From NCBI RefSeq assembly GCF_042242105.1, contig NC_092024.1, forward strand, positions 3,109,501 to 3,173,500: a stretch of 64,000 nucleotides of DNA. The letters are read 5' to 3'. How positions within the stretch are numbered: the stretch's first letter is position 1; each line of letters begins with the position of its first letter. This document shows, in pieces, positions 46,301 to 52,925 of the stretch. The translations under genes were made by a program, and so were the position numbers. The DNA is from Pempheris klunzingeri (lineage: Eukaryota > Chordata > Actinopteri > Acropomatiformes > Pempheridae). The notes under the pieces were generated by a model. The model was given only the letters and a program-made list of their open reading frames with translations. It had not been told where the DNA came from and searched no databases.

Positions 46301-47523
46301 TAAGGACATCTAGTGGATCTCAGCTGAAGTGCAGTAACTCGTGTGGTCATGACTCTTGTGCATGCATGTCTACAGCGTGTATGTGTGTGTGTGCAAGCGT
46401 GACAGTGTGGTAGTTGTAACTGCTCTCACCTCGTAGGACCCCAGCGCCATGCCGCGGCCCACCTCTCAGGACCTGGCTGGGTTCTGGGACCTACTGCAGC
46501 TCTCCATCGACGACGTCACCGTGAAGTTTGACCAACTGCAGCAGATCAAGAACAACAACTGGAGGCCATTAGACAGCCCAGAGAAGAAGGTACATGTTGG
46601 CGCTGGCCCAAACATTCTTCTCTGTGTTTGTAGTTGCCTGTTGCCGAGCTGACTCAGTGTCCTGTGGACGCAAGAACAGAACAGACAGACTTAAGACTTA
46701 ATTCTTTTTTCTTTGAAATTATATCCCTGATTTCATTTTTAACATTTAAATTTTAGATAAGATATCCAAACATTATACATTATATATTATAATTGTATAT
46801 TATATTTACAATTAGGGTTGCAAATGTATTGGGGAGGGTTCATTCCCTCTTGTAATTCATTTGTTATTGTCTTACCTAACATATACAACATTCTAAATTT
46901 TACTATTATTAAATGTACTTTTATTGGTGAAACACGTACCAAGTCACTATTTTTGTAATCTTTATTTTAGTTATATTTTGAGTAAGGGTGTTGCAGGTTT
47001 TTTTTCTTAGTCAAGGAGGAGATCCAAAGAAAATATCAGTTATGTTTGAAATAAAAGCACAAGTTCCCCCTTCCCCACTCCAGAACTGTTACAGTTCCTT
47101 CCTTGTACATACAGTGTCTTTGCAAAAGCCTTTTTCTAAAGAACTGTATGAAAACTGCACACTTTTTTTTGCAGCAGATTTCTTTGTAATGCTACCAGGG
47201 CAGCATCACACTCGTGAACACTGGGTTTGTTGCTGCTTTTCATCTCTGTAGTTCTGCAGTAGTGCTCAGCCAAAATTGAACAAACGTCCCTTAATTATTC
47301 TCTCTTCTTCCTAAAGCCACCAGCTCCTGTACCAAAGAAGACAGTTCGACAGAAAAGTGTGATAACGAGGGAGAAATCCCTGGACCTCCCCGACAGGCAC
47401 CGGCAGGAGGCCCGCCGACGGCTCATGGCGGCCAAGCGGGCAGCCTCCTTCCGGCAGAACTCAGCCTCGGAGCGGGCAGACAGCATCGAGATCTATATTC
47501 CCGAGGCTCAGACTAGACTTTGA
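1219..47523 (+). CDS. dlgap2: Disks large-associated protein 2 (SAPAP2/GKAP2), 11 coding exons, 5' incomplete
   Basis: Postsynaptic density scaffold. The N-terminal half binds the guanylate-kinase domains of PSD-95 family MAGUKs, the middle binds dynein light chain, and the C-terminal GKAP domain and tail bind Shank. Exons: 1219-2366, 13242-13456, 21298-21366, 22535-22694, 23718-23934, 36092-36477, 42406-42494, 42658-43097, 43219-43310, 46437-46589 and 47317-47523. All junctions are GT-AG and phase-consistent, giving about 1,057 residues with no internal stop. Seen: WWSSDDNLDSDSTYRTPSV; three RxxSYxxA-type repeats (MRSSSYVKAM, RNQSYMRAV, RSHSYLRAI); a proline motif KKTPPPVPPR; SIGIQ and SVGIQVE motifs; and the C-terminal class I PDZ ligand QTRL. 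Features specific to DLGAP2 rather than DLGAP1, 3 or 4 include YSWSPSQYF, HTCGLAECDH and CSPRSSIHSEC. The cln8 neighbour matches mammalian DLGAP2 synteny. I cannot say whether this is a teleost a or b duplicate. Confidence 0.95.
5780..5820. repeat. (CT)n(CA)n microsatellite
   Basis: A CT run followed directly by a CA run. Confidence 0.95.
6212..6260. repeat. (CA)n microsatellite
   Basis: About 24 CA units with one CG interruption. Confidence 0.97.
7440..7800. repeat. MITE-like dispersed fish repeat
   Basis: GATGCACAAGGC at 7462-7473 and GCCTCGTGCATC at 7741-7752 form an inverted pair with one mismatch. The segment cctaacctaaacgaagcagt followed by ttgggtgcctagacctaacg, and the end aaagggtcggttttaaccga, resemble a repeat seen widely in spiny-rayed fish. 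The exact family name and ends are uncertain. Confidence 0.5.
8468..8520. repeat. (CT)n microsatellite
   Basis: An imperfect CT run of about 50 bp. Confidence 0.95.
8674..8750. repeat. Compound (CA)n microsatellite
   Basis: CA units interrupted by CT and TA, with an internal duplication of the block cactcacatatacacac. Confidence 0.95.
13242..13456 (+). CDS. dlgap2: dlgap2 exon: VPQDDWGGYP and first GK-binding repeat
   Basis: The acceptor is ctag before 13242 and the donor is AG|gtaaaa after 13456. It enters in phase 0 and leaves in phase 2. It encodes VPQDDWGGYPGDGKDDEIP followed by CRRMRSSSYVKAMGDEES, the first RxxSYxxA repeat. In this family such a repeat, when Ser-phosphorylated, binds the guanylate-kinase domain of PSD-95 type MAGUKs. 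The acceptor has a weak pyrimidine tract, but the protein match is exact in character to vertebrate DLGAP2. Confidence 0.93.
13649..13676. repeat. (AC)n(AT)n microsatellite
   Basis: A short AC run followed by about nine AT units. Confidence 0.93.
17395..18265 (-). mobile_element. Decayed Tc1/mariner element
   Basis: The right end (18205-18265) shows the Tc1-type terminus: agcattcttactttacagca followed by tttgcacagtactgtatata. An inverted copy, agaaatgctgtaaagtaaga, lies near 17432 on the left. The minus strand encodes transposase fragments in more than one frame: about 17980-17750 reads SDVETWPSLSTMHENIGTGV, and about 17725-17540 reads GPKSILQQANDPKHTANVIR. The family has an Asp in QQDNDPKHT where this copy has Ala, the frame is broken, and the part after the PP motif is lost. 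It is inactive. Confidence 0.8.
20944..20972. repeat. (TG)n microsatellite
   Basis: About 14 TG units. Confidence 0.95.
21298..21366 (+). CDS. dlgap2: dlgap2 69-nt exon, probable cassette
   Basis: A strong acceptor (ttcttctctacccacag) precedes 21298 and a donor AAG|gtgaat follows 21366. The exon enters and leaves in phase 2, so inclusion adds exactly 23 residues and skipping keeps frame. With the split first codon it reads SSYRLDKINSDMRNYITNFA and then ADLR. The skipped join would give DSQ followed by SQSYHLQA, close to mammalian DLGAP2 here as I recall it, so this exon may be optional. It is placed by splice signals and open frame. Confidence 0.65.
21367..22534 (+). other. dlgap2: dlgap2 intron
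   Basis: About 1.2 kb with no exon or clear repeat. The 3' end has a good pyrimidine tract (tctctctttgttcag) ending at 22534. Confidence 0.75.
22535..22694 (+). CDS. dlgap2: dlgap2 exon: LDPSANYNSPKFRSRNQSYMRAV, second GK-binding repeat
   Basis: It enters in phase 2 and leaves in phase 0. It encodes ALDPSANYNSPKFRSRNQSY and then MRAVSTLSQASCVSQVSQ, containing a second SYxxA GK-binding repeat almost identical to mammalian DLGAP2. Two donors lie nine bases apart: caa|gtgagc (exon ending 22685) and cag|gtgagt (exon ending 22694). I chose the second as the stronger consensus; the first gives a protein three residues shorter that matches the mammalian form more closely. Confidence 0.93.
22695..23717 (+). 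other. dlgap2: dlgap2 intron
   Basis: About 1 kb. Around 22750-22840 the motif agcggttcttatactgcggg resembles the terminal part of fish hAT-type repeats, but I could not find a matching second end. Nothing else is recognised. Confidence 0.7.
23718..23934 (+). CDS. dlgap2: dlgap2 exon: SETEINGQFESVCESVFSEVESQ, third GK-binding repeat
   Basis: The acceptor is cccacag before 23718 and the donor is ACAG|gtaagg after 23934. It enters in phase 0 and leaves in phase 1. It encodes EINGQFESVCESVFSEVESQ, LDLPGCFRTRSHSYLRAIQA and the acidic GYSQDDDC segment, including a third GK-binding repeat. Its phase-1 end is compatible with two downstream acceptors: the canonical exon at 36092 and the long exon at 25535. 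Confidence 0.95.
23935..25534 (+). other. dlgap2: dlgap2 intron segment before the long alternative exon
   Basis: No exon or identified repeat. It ends in the acceptor catttgtcttccag at 25521-25534. Confidence 0.65.
25535..27801 (+). CDS. dlgap2: Probable alternative terminal exon of dlgap2 (unrecognised acidic coiled-coil tail)
   Basis: An uninterrupted frame of about 755 codons starts at the acceptor tcttccag and ends at TGA 27799-27801. The preceding exon ends in phase 1 with G; G plus AC gives Asp and opens this frame exactly (DRNYVQEDSCLPDQ). The resulting protein would keep all three GK-binding repeats and lose the PPPVPPR, dynein-light-chain and Shank-binding parts. Seen in order: SPSLFRSPRSSAPERPSPKA; a heptad-like helix near 25786-25935 with QWKEEVSAMRRELADLRRDL then CKELRAFNSNFNTFTQHYNT; a Gly/Thr run; KVSVGTQA; then about 450 residues rich in Asp, Pro and Ser with recurrent SPDP/DPDP; and a basic patch WYRWQRRGQKRES before the end SLTL. 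I do not recognise the family. An independent nested gene starting at ATG 25672 (709 aa) is the alternative. Coding status is likely; assignment to dlgap2 is inference. Confidence 0.72.
29020..29065 (+). repeat. Possible Tc1-like terminal repeat fragment
   Basis: acagtgcctcattgtaagta then ttcagttctcttcatagttt resembles the acagtgcctTgcaaaagtattcag type end of fish Tc1-like elements. No partner end was found. Confidence 0.35.
29228..29233 (+). terminator. AATAAA poly(A) signal candidate for the alternative exon
   Basis: Canonical hexamer in the context ctctAATAAAgtacgc, about 1.4 kb downstream of the stop at 27801. Another AATAAA occurs about 310 bp downstream, near 29540, so the true cleavage site is open. 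Confidence 0.4.
30976..31386 (-). pseudogene. Possible LINE (L1/Tx1-type) reverse-transcriptase C-terminal relic
   Basis: The minus strand reads IDEETWLQIWKSANNISVCN followed by RTKETQF before a stop. This resembles the post-polymerase region of L1-like elements, where a W..I(W/Y)..a..iSvcnr.rEtqfK motif recurs. It is a fragment only: no catalytic motif, no 5' part and no poly(A) tail were identified. Confidence 0.4.
31553..31613. repeat. (CA)n microsatellite, about 60 bp
   Basis: A long, nearly pure CA run, likely polymorphic. Confidence 0.97.
32156..32188. repeat. (CCCT)n tetranucleotide repeat
   Basis: About seven tandem CCCT units. Confidence 0.95.
32434..32465. repeat. (TG)n microsatellite
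   Basis: About 15 TG units. Confidence 0.95.
32635..32657. repeat. (TA)n microsatellite
   Basis: About 11 TA units. Confidence 0.93.
32726..33035. mobile_element. Small non-autonomous hAT-like element (about 310 bp)
   Basis: The left end, cagtggctcccaaacttttt, is a typical hAT-type terminus. The right end, read inverted, is cagtggctctcagacc. No coding sequence lies inside; it holds a (GAAT)n run. The flanking 8-mers (ttgttagc and atataaac) do not match, so target duplications have decayed or the ends are slightly misplaced. Confidence 0.55.
36092..36477 (+). CDS. dlgap2: dlgap2 exon: KKTPPPVPPRTTSKP, TAQSSTES and SSIGIQ
   Basis: It enters in phase 1 and leaves in phase 0; the donor is cag|gtcagt. 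It encodes SYKKTPPPVPPRTTSKPLIS, a proline-rich SH3-type ligand conserved in all SAPAPs. This is followed by TAQSSTESTQDAYHDGR, LYNSTDSLDSTKA, DKAILVSKAEEYLK and SSIGIQ. The last is a dynein light chain (DYNLL) type motif by family knowledge. Confidence 0.95.
37878..37900. repeat. (GT)n microsatellite
   Basis: About 11 GT units. Confidence 0.93.
38185..38514. repeat. Teleost dispersed repeat (about 330 bp) with rearranged centre
   Basis: The sequence catccattttctatacctga, then aagaggcggggtagaccctg, gtcgccagccaatcgcaggg, catgcaaactccacacagaa and a GGTTCGAA-like box is the order found in a very common fish interspersed repeat. The middle part contains a (CAGA)n tract near 38276 and two hairpin-forming duplications. 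The gattcgaaccc box resembles a tRNA B-box, but no complete tRNA fold is present. Confidence 0.65.
40930..41095. repeat. Dispersed fish repeat (gcatgctaacatttgctaatta type)
   Basis: The run tcagcatgctaacatttgct, then aattaccaccaagcacattc and tgtcattagttttgcaggta, matches a repeat commonly met in spiny-rayed fish introns, from my recollection. No coding content. Confidence 0.5.
42406..42494 (+). CDS. dlgap2: dlgap2 exon: EAATDSESESKGLREYHSVGIQVED
   Basis: The acceptor is gcattag before 42406 and the donor is AAAGG|gtgagc after 42494. It enters in phase 0 and leaves in phase 2. It encodes ATDSESESKGLREYHSVGIQ followed by VEDNKK. SVGIQVE is the second DYNLL-type motif. Confidence 0.94.
42658..43097 (+). 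CDS. dlgap2: dlgap2 exon: RFKRSNSVTAAVQAD and start of the GKAP domain
   Basis: The acceptor is acctcag before 42658 and the donor is gagA|gtgagt after 43097. It enters in phase 2 and leaves in phase 1. It encodes GRFKRSNSVTAAVQAD, LQFGGGFQRHSEPSTPTQYG, VRTVRTQGLFSYREDYR, and then the start of the conserved C-terminal GKAP homology domain (RRDGSWFMQLLHTETKRMEG, WCKEMEAEAEENDLSEE). The mammalian segment LPPPDPWLE is not visible here, so the linker differs from the tetrapod protein. Confidence 0.95.
43195..43212 (+). repeat. (TG)9 tract in the acceptor of the dlgap2 92-nt exon
   Basis: Lies immediately before tttcag|TCCTAGG. It replaces the usual pyrimidine tract. Confidence 0.95.
43219..43310 (+). 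CDS. dlgap2: dlgap2 exon: ILGKIRSAVGSAQLLMSQKFQQF
   Basis: 92 nt, entering in phase 1 and leaving in phase 0 (CQQNL|gtaaga). It encodes LGKIRSAVGSAQLLMSQKFQ and QFYWLCQQNL, helices of the GKAP domain. It is flanked on both sides by TG repeats: (TG)9 at 43195-43212 forms most of the acceptor tract, and about 43 bp of GT repeat starts 28 bp after the donor. Skipping would shift the frame. Confidence 0.95.
43311..46436 (+). other. dlgap2: dlgap2 intron (about 3.1 kb)
   Basis: It begins with the GT repeat at 43338-43380 and has a short CA run near 44131. No exon is recognised. It ends at tcgtag before 46437. Confidence 0.75.
43338..43380 (+). repeat. (GT)n microsatellite just after a dlgap2 donor
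   Basis: About 21 GT units starting 28 bp downstream of the donor at 43311. Confidence 0.96.
46437..46589 (+). CDS. dlgap2: dlgap2 exon: DPSAMPRPTSQDLAGFWDLLQLS
   Basis: 153 nt, phase 0 to phase 0; the donor is AAG|gtacat. It encodes DPSAMPRPTSQDLAGFWDLL, QLSIDDVTVKFDQLQQIK and NNNWRPLDSPEKK, the most conserved stretch of the GKAP C-terminal domain. Confidence 0.96.
46590..47316 (+). other. dlgap2: Last dlgap2 intron
   Basis: Very A/T-rich (for example 46720-46820). No exon is seen. The acceptor is ttcctaaag before 47317. Confidence 0.8.
47317..47523 (+). CDS. dlgap2: dlgap2 terminal exon ending in PDZ ligand QTRL
   Basis: It enters in phase 0 and has 68 codons plus TGA at 47521-47523. It encodes PPAPVPKKTVRQKS, REKSLDLPDRHRQEARRRLM, AAKRAASFRQNSASERADSI and EIYIPEAQTRL. 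The terminal T-R-L is the class I PDZ ligand by which SAPAPs bind Shank. DLPDRxRQEARRRLM matches DLGAP2. Confidence 0.97.
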   Translation, partial: PPAPVPKKTVRQKSVITREKSLDLPDRHRQEARRRLMAAKRAASFRQNSASERADSIEIYIPEAQTRL

Positions 47524-50168
47524 GACCATAGGGCCTGGGGCCAGTGTGTCTCCCTGCTCCTAAGTTCAAACAACTTTAAAACTAGCCTTTTTTCTAGACT
47601 GCTACTCTCTCTACTCTTCCTTTCTCCATCCGTTGTCTGATCTCGATAGCCATCCTCAGTGCCCATCGCCAACACCATTGGTCTGTAGGATGTGCCAAGC
47701 CTCCTCTCCCATTGCCAGAATAAGTGTTAGTAGAAATGTATGTCTGACATGGGTCGGTCGGGTTCCTCCTTGGTTTGCTGGTGATCACGATACCCAGCCT
47801 ACGAGCTCTCTCATCCAATCTCCTGGATGGGTTCGTCTGTAGTTTTTCAGCATTAGCAAAGTGCCATTTAAAAAGTGCAGCTTTGAAAACCTACCAGCAA
47901 CCAGGCCTTTGAGCTAAAAAGAGTAAGTGAGAGAAATTGTATTAATTTCAAGTTGTTCAAAAATGGTCAAAGTTAGTAACCCTTCAGTATTTTTCAATAA
48001 TTTAAGGTTACATTATGACTTTTTTGTTTCTCTGGTCTTTTGGGGGGTATATATTAATTAAATGCGAAATATCACAAAATTGTTATAAGTTCAAGACTTT
48101 GAAAAGTGCCAATGCTTGAAATACCTCAAATATGTGCATGTGGCACTGATCACCCATTCAAGGTTATTCAGGCAGCCCTTATAAGCTCTGGACTGGTCAG
48201 TGTTGAAAAATGCAGCTTTCTACCCAATCTGGTTGTCATCAAACATTTTTCTTGGTCTGGATTGGTGGAAGAATGACATCTGTCAGCTCATTCACATGCA
48301 CATTTCAAACAACTTTCCCATATATCTCATGTTCCTGTTGCCAACTTTCAAATATTGACATTTACTTGAAGCTGAAAACATGCAAGTCTTGTGCCAACAT
48401 TTTCATTATGTCAATGCAGTAGGAAAAAACTATGAAGGTTTGTGTAACTCCTTAGATCAAAATGTGTAGACAAATGCACTTATGCACTTATTACAATTCT
48501 CTCTATTTCCAAGGGAAATGTACATACCCAAGTTCACAATAGTACTGTTGTATTTTTGAATTGTGAGCGGGAAGAATACTCATTGTCTCTATTTTTTTCC
48601 TTCACGTCCTCTGCTTGCTTGCCCTCTCTATTGCTTTTGTCAAATCTAGATTTGTTGCATACATACAGTGGCTTGATCACACACACAAAACCATACTGCG
48701 GTGTTTTCATCTGATAAACTTCTCTCAGGCCCTTTCAAGAAGCGCCCTCAGCCACAACTTAATGAGGAGTGATAGAAAAACTGCCAAAACACAAACAAAA
48801 TATCTGCATACTAGTTTCTTTAAACCAAGAAATGATTTGTGATTTTCATATTTCTTGAAAAGTTCTGCGTTGTTGAAAGCCTCCCGAAGCGGTACGATAA
48901 CTGCGTTCGCTCCCTCTAGGAAAGGCTGGGAAGTAATGAAACAAAATTGGGGCAAAGGCATTCCAGAGGGATGCAATCAGCAAGTCCTAAATAACTAAAA
49001 CTTTGCAAGTCGCCTGTTAAGAGGAAATACATGAGGAATAGGATGTGGCTGCGTGTGTGGCTATGCAGATCCGTGTGGGATATTTTGTCACACCGTGATG
49101 TAGTTAGCTGGATATTATGATTATTTGCCTTTGATTCCCATCACAGTGTTGCAGTGATGTACCGATGGCACCAGCGCTTCATGAGTTCAAATTCAGTCCA
49201 CCTGTAACGTGCGGGTTTAATGCTAAGAAAAATCAGGTGGACCACACAGACCAGTCCTGTAGTTGTTAGTTGGTGCAGAATGCACATGCTGACTGTGGAA
49301 CTGAGTGTGGAGTAAAGAGATAATATGAAAAATATAGTCCACATGACCTGACACTTGATCAAAATGTCTTTCTAATAATGATGCAAGCAAATCACATTTC
49401 ATGAAAATAACACAGCGTACCGCAAAATACATAACAGTATGGTGTTAATGTGCAGGCTAAACAGCTAGATATGTGAGTTAGGTTAGCTCAATTACATATT
49501 TCTCCTTCTTTGTCAACCACATGAATACTGCGAACACTGAAACACATCTCCCTCATTTAAATTCCTAAATGCTCACAGGCTTATAATAACTAGTCTGAAA
49601 CTAGTAGCTTCTATGAATTTAGGAAGGAGTTTACACTCAAACCTAGTAATGGATTCATGAATAACTGGTGCAGCGCAATCATGGTGTGTGATGTGAAAGT
49701 GGAAAACCTAAATGCACGGGGCCCTTGATAAGCAGTGGTAACAGAATTTACCCCCAGGGGGGGGTATAAGTGAATTGCTCATAAAGGTAGACTCGTGTTG
49801 AGCAAAAAGCTAAAACTGCTGCTCTTTATCATCAAACTTTGGTGCCGGTAACATGAACATCCGTCTGTACAGCTTCAAATCACTGAGCTGAAGACTGAAG
49901 TCTATTGGTGAAAACTTTGGATAATCAACCAACTGAATGGTGCTGCTTTTTATTTGATAAACACAGTACTATACGAACAATCAATGCAACACAACGCGCT
50001 GTCAGCTGATTGATACGTCACTTAAAAATCTATTTTTATGACTTAGAACATTTTGGTTGAGTGATCGTGCCAGTGTGCCTGGCTTCATTATGGGCAGGAC
50101 CAGGGAGATTCATCATATAGCAGTAACAACTAAGTACATTTCTGAATATTTCATGTGTTCTGCCAATA

Positions 50169-50169
<1 letters not shown>

Positions 50170-50201
<32 letters not shown>
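50170..50201. repeat. (TG)n microsatellite
   Basis: About 16 TG units in the putative dlgap2 3' UTR. Confidence 0.95.
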
Positions 50202-50202
<1 letters not shown>

Positions 50203-50302
50203 ATGTTTTTGTAGCACAGTGCTGACATAATCAGAAAATAGAGGGAGAACCTGGGGTCAGTGTGGCTTGATTTCCTTATTACTACCCTACTGTGGCCTGA
50301 CC

Positions 50303-50306
<4 letters not shown>

Positions 50307-50348
<42 letters not shown>

Positions 50349-50377
50349 TCACACACACACACACTCACACACACATA
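50307..50377. repeat. (CT)n(CA)n microsatellite
   Basis: About 14 CT units followed by interrupted CA units. Confidence 0.95.
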
Positions 50378-50680
50378 CCCACTGTCCCAATGCCATCAGC
50401 GGTCTGCTGAAACATATTTTAGATACCATACCATAGCATATCATTTACTTTTTTGAGCTAAAGATTGTATTTTTGATAAAATACAATCCAAATTTTTAAC
50501 CATGCGCACGTTTAGGCTCTGAACTCACAGGGTCTCGACTCATCATGACTCTTAAGTGTAGATGCGTTTAACTCTTATTTGATTCCAGTGTTCAAACCAA
50601 CTGGATCACTGGATCATAACACATGAGACGTTGTTCGGTCGTCGTGAATTCTTGTAGCAGAGCAGAGGCAATACATTTCA

Positions 50681-50740
50681 CAGAGCTAAGAAGTCTATTC
50701 AGAGCTAAGAAGTCTATTCAGAGCTAAGAAGTATATTCAG
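50681..50740. repeat. 19-bp unit in three tandem copies
   Basis: cagagctaagaagtctatt occurs three times in a row; the third copy has a single C-to-A change. It is followed by the first three bases of a fourth copy. Confidence 0.95.
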
Positions 50741-52902
50741 CCAAACCAAAGTCAGTGTTTCAAGCATGCAGTGCCATACTTCAATTACAGATTGGGCTTC
50801 TGATAGCCTGCGGCTGAGCGTTAGATTATACATTCTTTTAAGAACACACCCGTGTATAATTCTGCTATTTTTTCAGTGCAGAGGCAGGGACCTTTAACAG
50901 TATGACAGTGGGTTTCTGGAAAGCGTCTGGGTGTGTGATGCCAGGCAGTTGGCAGAGCGGAGACGTTCCCCTGCTGTTGCCACAGTGGCAGGCAGACGGG
51001 AGAGAGACAGACTCGGCCTGACATATGCTGGCTTAGAGGAGCACTGAGCCCCAAACTGCTGGTGTTGTACGCTGTTGTGTAGCTGGAAGGCTGTTCTGCG
51101 AGGATCGCTCGGCGCTGTGCTGGGTATTTTTCAGCCTGCCTTTGACTAAGCAAAGCAGCTTATGTAAGATTTCGGTTCCTTGGTGAGATCAAGCAAACAG
51201 CCTCCCAGGCCCTTCAAAGCTAGTGTTGATAAATGTATTGCTGAAAAGTGGCCTATACTGTAGAACTTAAGCATCAGCACTAAACATATTTCTATCAGTC
51301 TGTGCTTGGGTAGTTTCACTGAAGGCTGTCATTGAAACAACAGAGAGAGTTTCTCCTTTATGCAAATGATTCAGGGCTGTGAAGAAAACGAAGTTCATCC
51401 ACCACCTTAAAGCACATATCTTGCCCCTCCAAGATCCGGTTCACAGTAGTTTCAATGAGACTGTTTTTTGAGTTAAACTGAGAATGAACTGTTTGAAAGT
51501 GGAGTCAGTGTCATTTGTCAGCATGGAGCAGAAAATGTTGATAAGGATTCGAGAAACCAAGACAGGGGACTTAAGTAACTTTACAGCTACAGTTAGAGGT
51601 AAGTTCTGGGTTTGCAGAAAGCATACATTTAGTGAAAGAACCATCTCTTGTTGGAAAAAAAATATGACCTCAGTACTCCTGAGGTTCTCAAATGTTCTAA
51701 ACTATGAACATGGGTCAAGCTTATGTCCCAGTGAGAATCTAGATGGGAGTCTTCTCCATCCATGAAAAGTTTTCTATCTGCTTTTGTCCAAACAGGTCTG
51801 AACAGCTGTAAGGGCGTTCGATCTTATCTCAGTGCGTGTTCTTCTATGTTGGAAGCCTGTGGACACTTGTGTGGTGTGCATATGATACTGTGAGCACTGG
51901 TGGACTCCTCGCTTGCCAGAAATAACTGTGGTAATGTTTCAGTTGAAAAGTTATGGTAATTTAACAGCTAGTCACCCACCAAAACCCTGTGAAAACCCCA
52001 AGGGCAGAAAATTGCACCAGTGTCACATTAAATGTCATGAGGGCAACAATTAACTACAAGTGCCATCTTTTTGACGTATCCAGCATACTGTAAAATCATT
52101 ACTTAAAGCCACTTGCCCTTCATCAGTTTTATGTATGCAAACCACTCCTGCCATTGCCTCCGTTTTCCCATCACCTACCGCATATTTCTATCATTTCAGC
52201 CCGCGTCTCCACATCTGTGGCCTCACTTCTGGTACGACTGTCTATCTGCTTTGAACTCTAGAGCCCATGATGTGAAATATTTCAAGGGAACTTTTTTCGT
52301 AACCATGCAGTGGAAAGCGCGTCAGACTCGCCGAGATAGACTGATACAACACTTCCTTGAACTTGGAATGTGAAACCACTCTATTACTAGATAAAATGAA
52401 AAAGGTAGTTGTTTAGCTAAAACTATTTTCATCTCTTGTATATCATATCTATAGTAAGGATGAATATAATGCCAAATATTCATTATTTGTAAAGACATAT
52501 ATATAGATATATAAATATATAATATATGCTTCATTGAAACATAACTATTTTCTGCATTTGCTCATGTTTTGTTGTCATTTTTACTTTGTTATGGTTATTT
52601 TATAAGCTGATATGATGGCATGCGAAATACTGATTCTGAATGTAGGCTTATTTATGAATTCTTTTGTTAAAACACTGTCCCACTGATATGTATTTATTTA
52701 AGTCAATCACATATGCATTTTTCTATGTGTGTTATTTCAGTGCAAGTTACTGTATCACTGGGTTATTTTTGTATTATTTATAATGTAGTTTGCAACAACA
52801 GATGCATTTCCCTTTGTTCTTTCCTAGCTGAGCTATTGAAAGATTTTGTCTCTTTGAGTAGTTTGGTCATTGCTGAGGTCATCCAGTGTAAATAATTCTG
52901 CA

Positions 52903-52908
52903 ATTAAA
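52903..52908 (+). terminator. dlgap2: ATTAAA poly(A) signal candidate for dlgap2
   Basis: The common variant hexamer ATTAAA is followed after about 25-40 bases by a GT-rich element (ttctgtgtggtgcctgttt). That is the usual layout of a vertebrate cleavage site. A canonical AATAAA near 53895 is the main competitor. Confidence 0.5.
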
Positions 52909-52925
52909 TTTTTGGAGAAAAAGTT

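Larger units (their letters stand above)
47524..52925 (+). other. dlgap2: Putative long dlgap2 3' UTR
   Basis: About 5.4 kb of non-coding sequence after the stop, with A/T-rich stretches, a (TG)n run (50170-50201), a (CT)n(CA)n run (50307-50377) and a 19-bp tandem triplication (50681-50740). It ends by inference at the ATTAAA signal at 52903. A shorter UTR using an unseen upstream signal is possible. Confidence 0.5.

Noticed and set aside
1219..47523. Identity as dlgap3, dlgap1 or dlgap4
   Set aside because: A His-rich run and VPQDDWGGYP also occur in DLGAP3, but YSWSPSQYF, HTCGLAECDH, CSPRSSIHSEC, LDPSANYNSPKFRSRNQSY and DLPDRHRQEARRRLM are DLGAP2-specific, and cln8 is the mammalian DLGAP2 neighbour.
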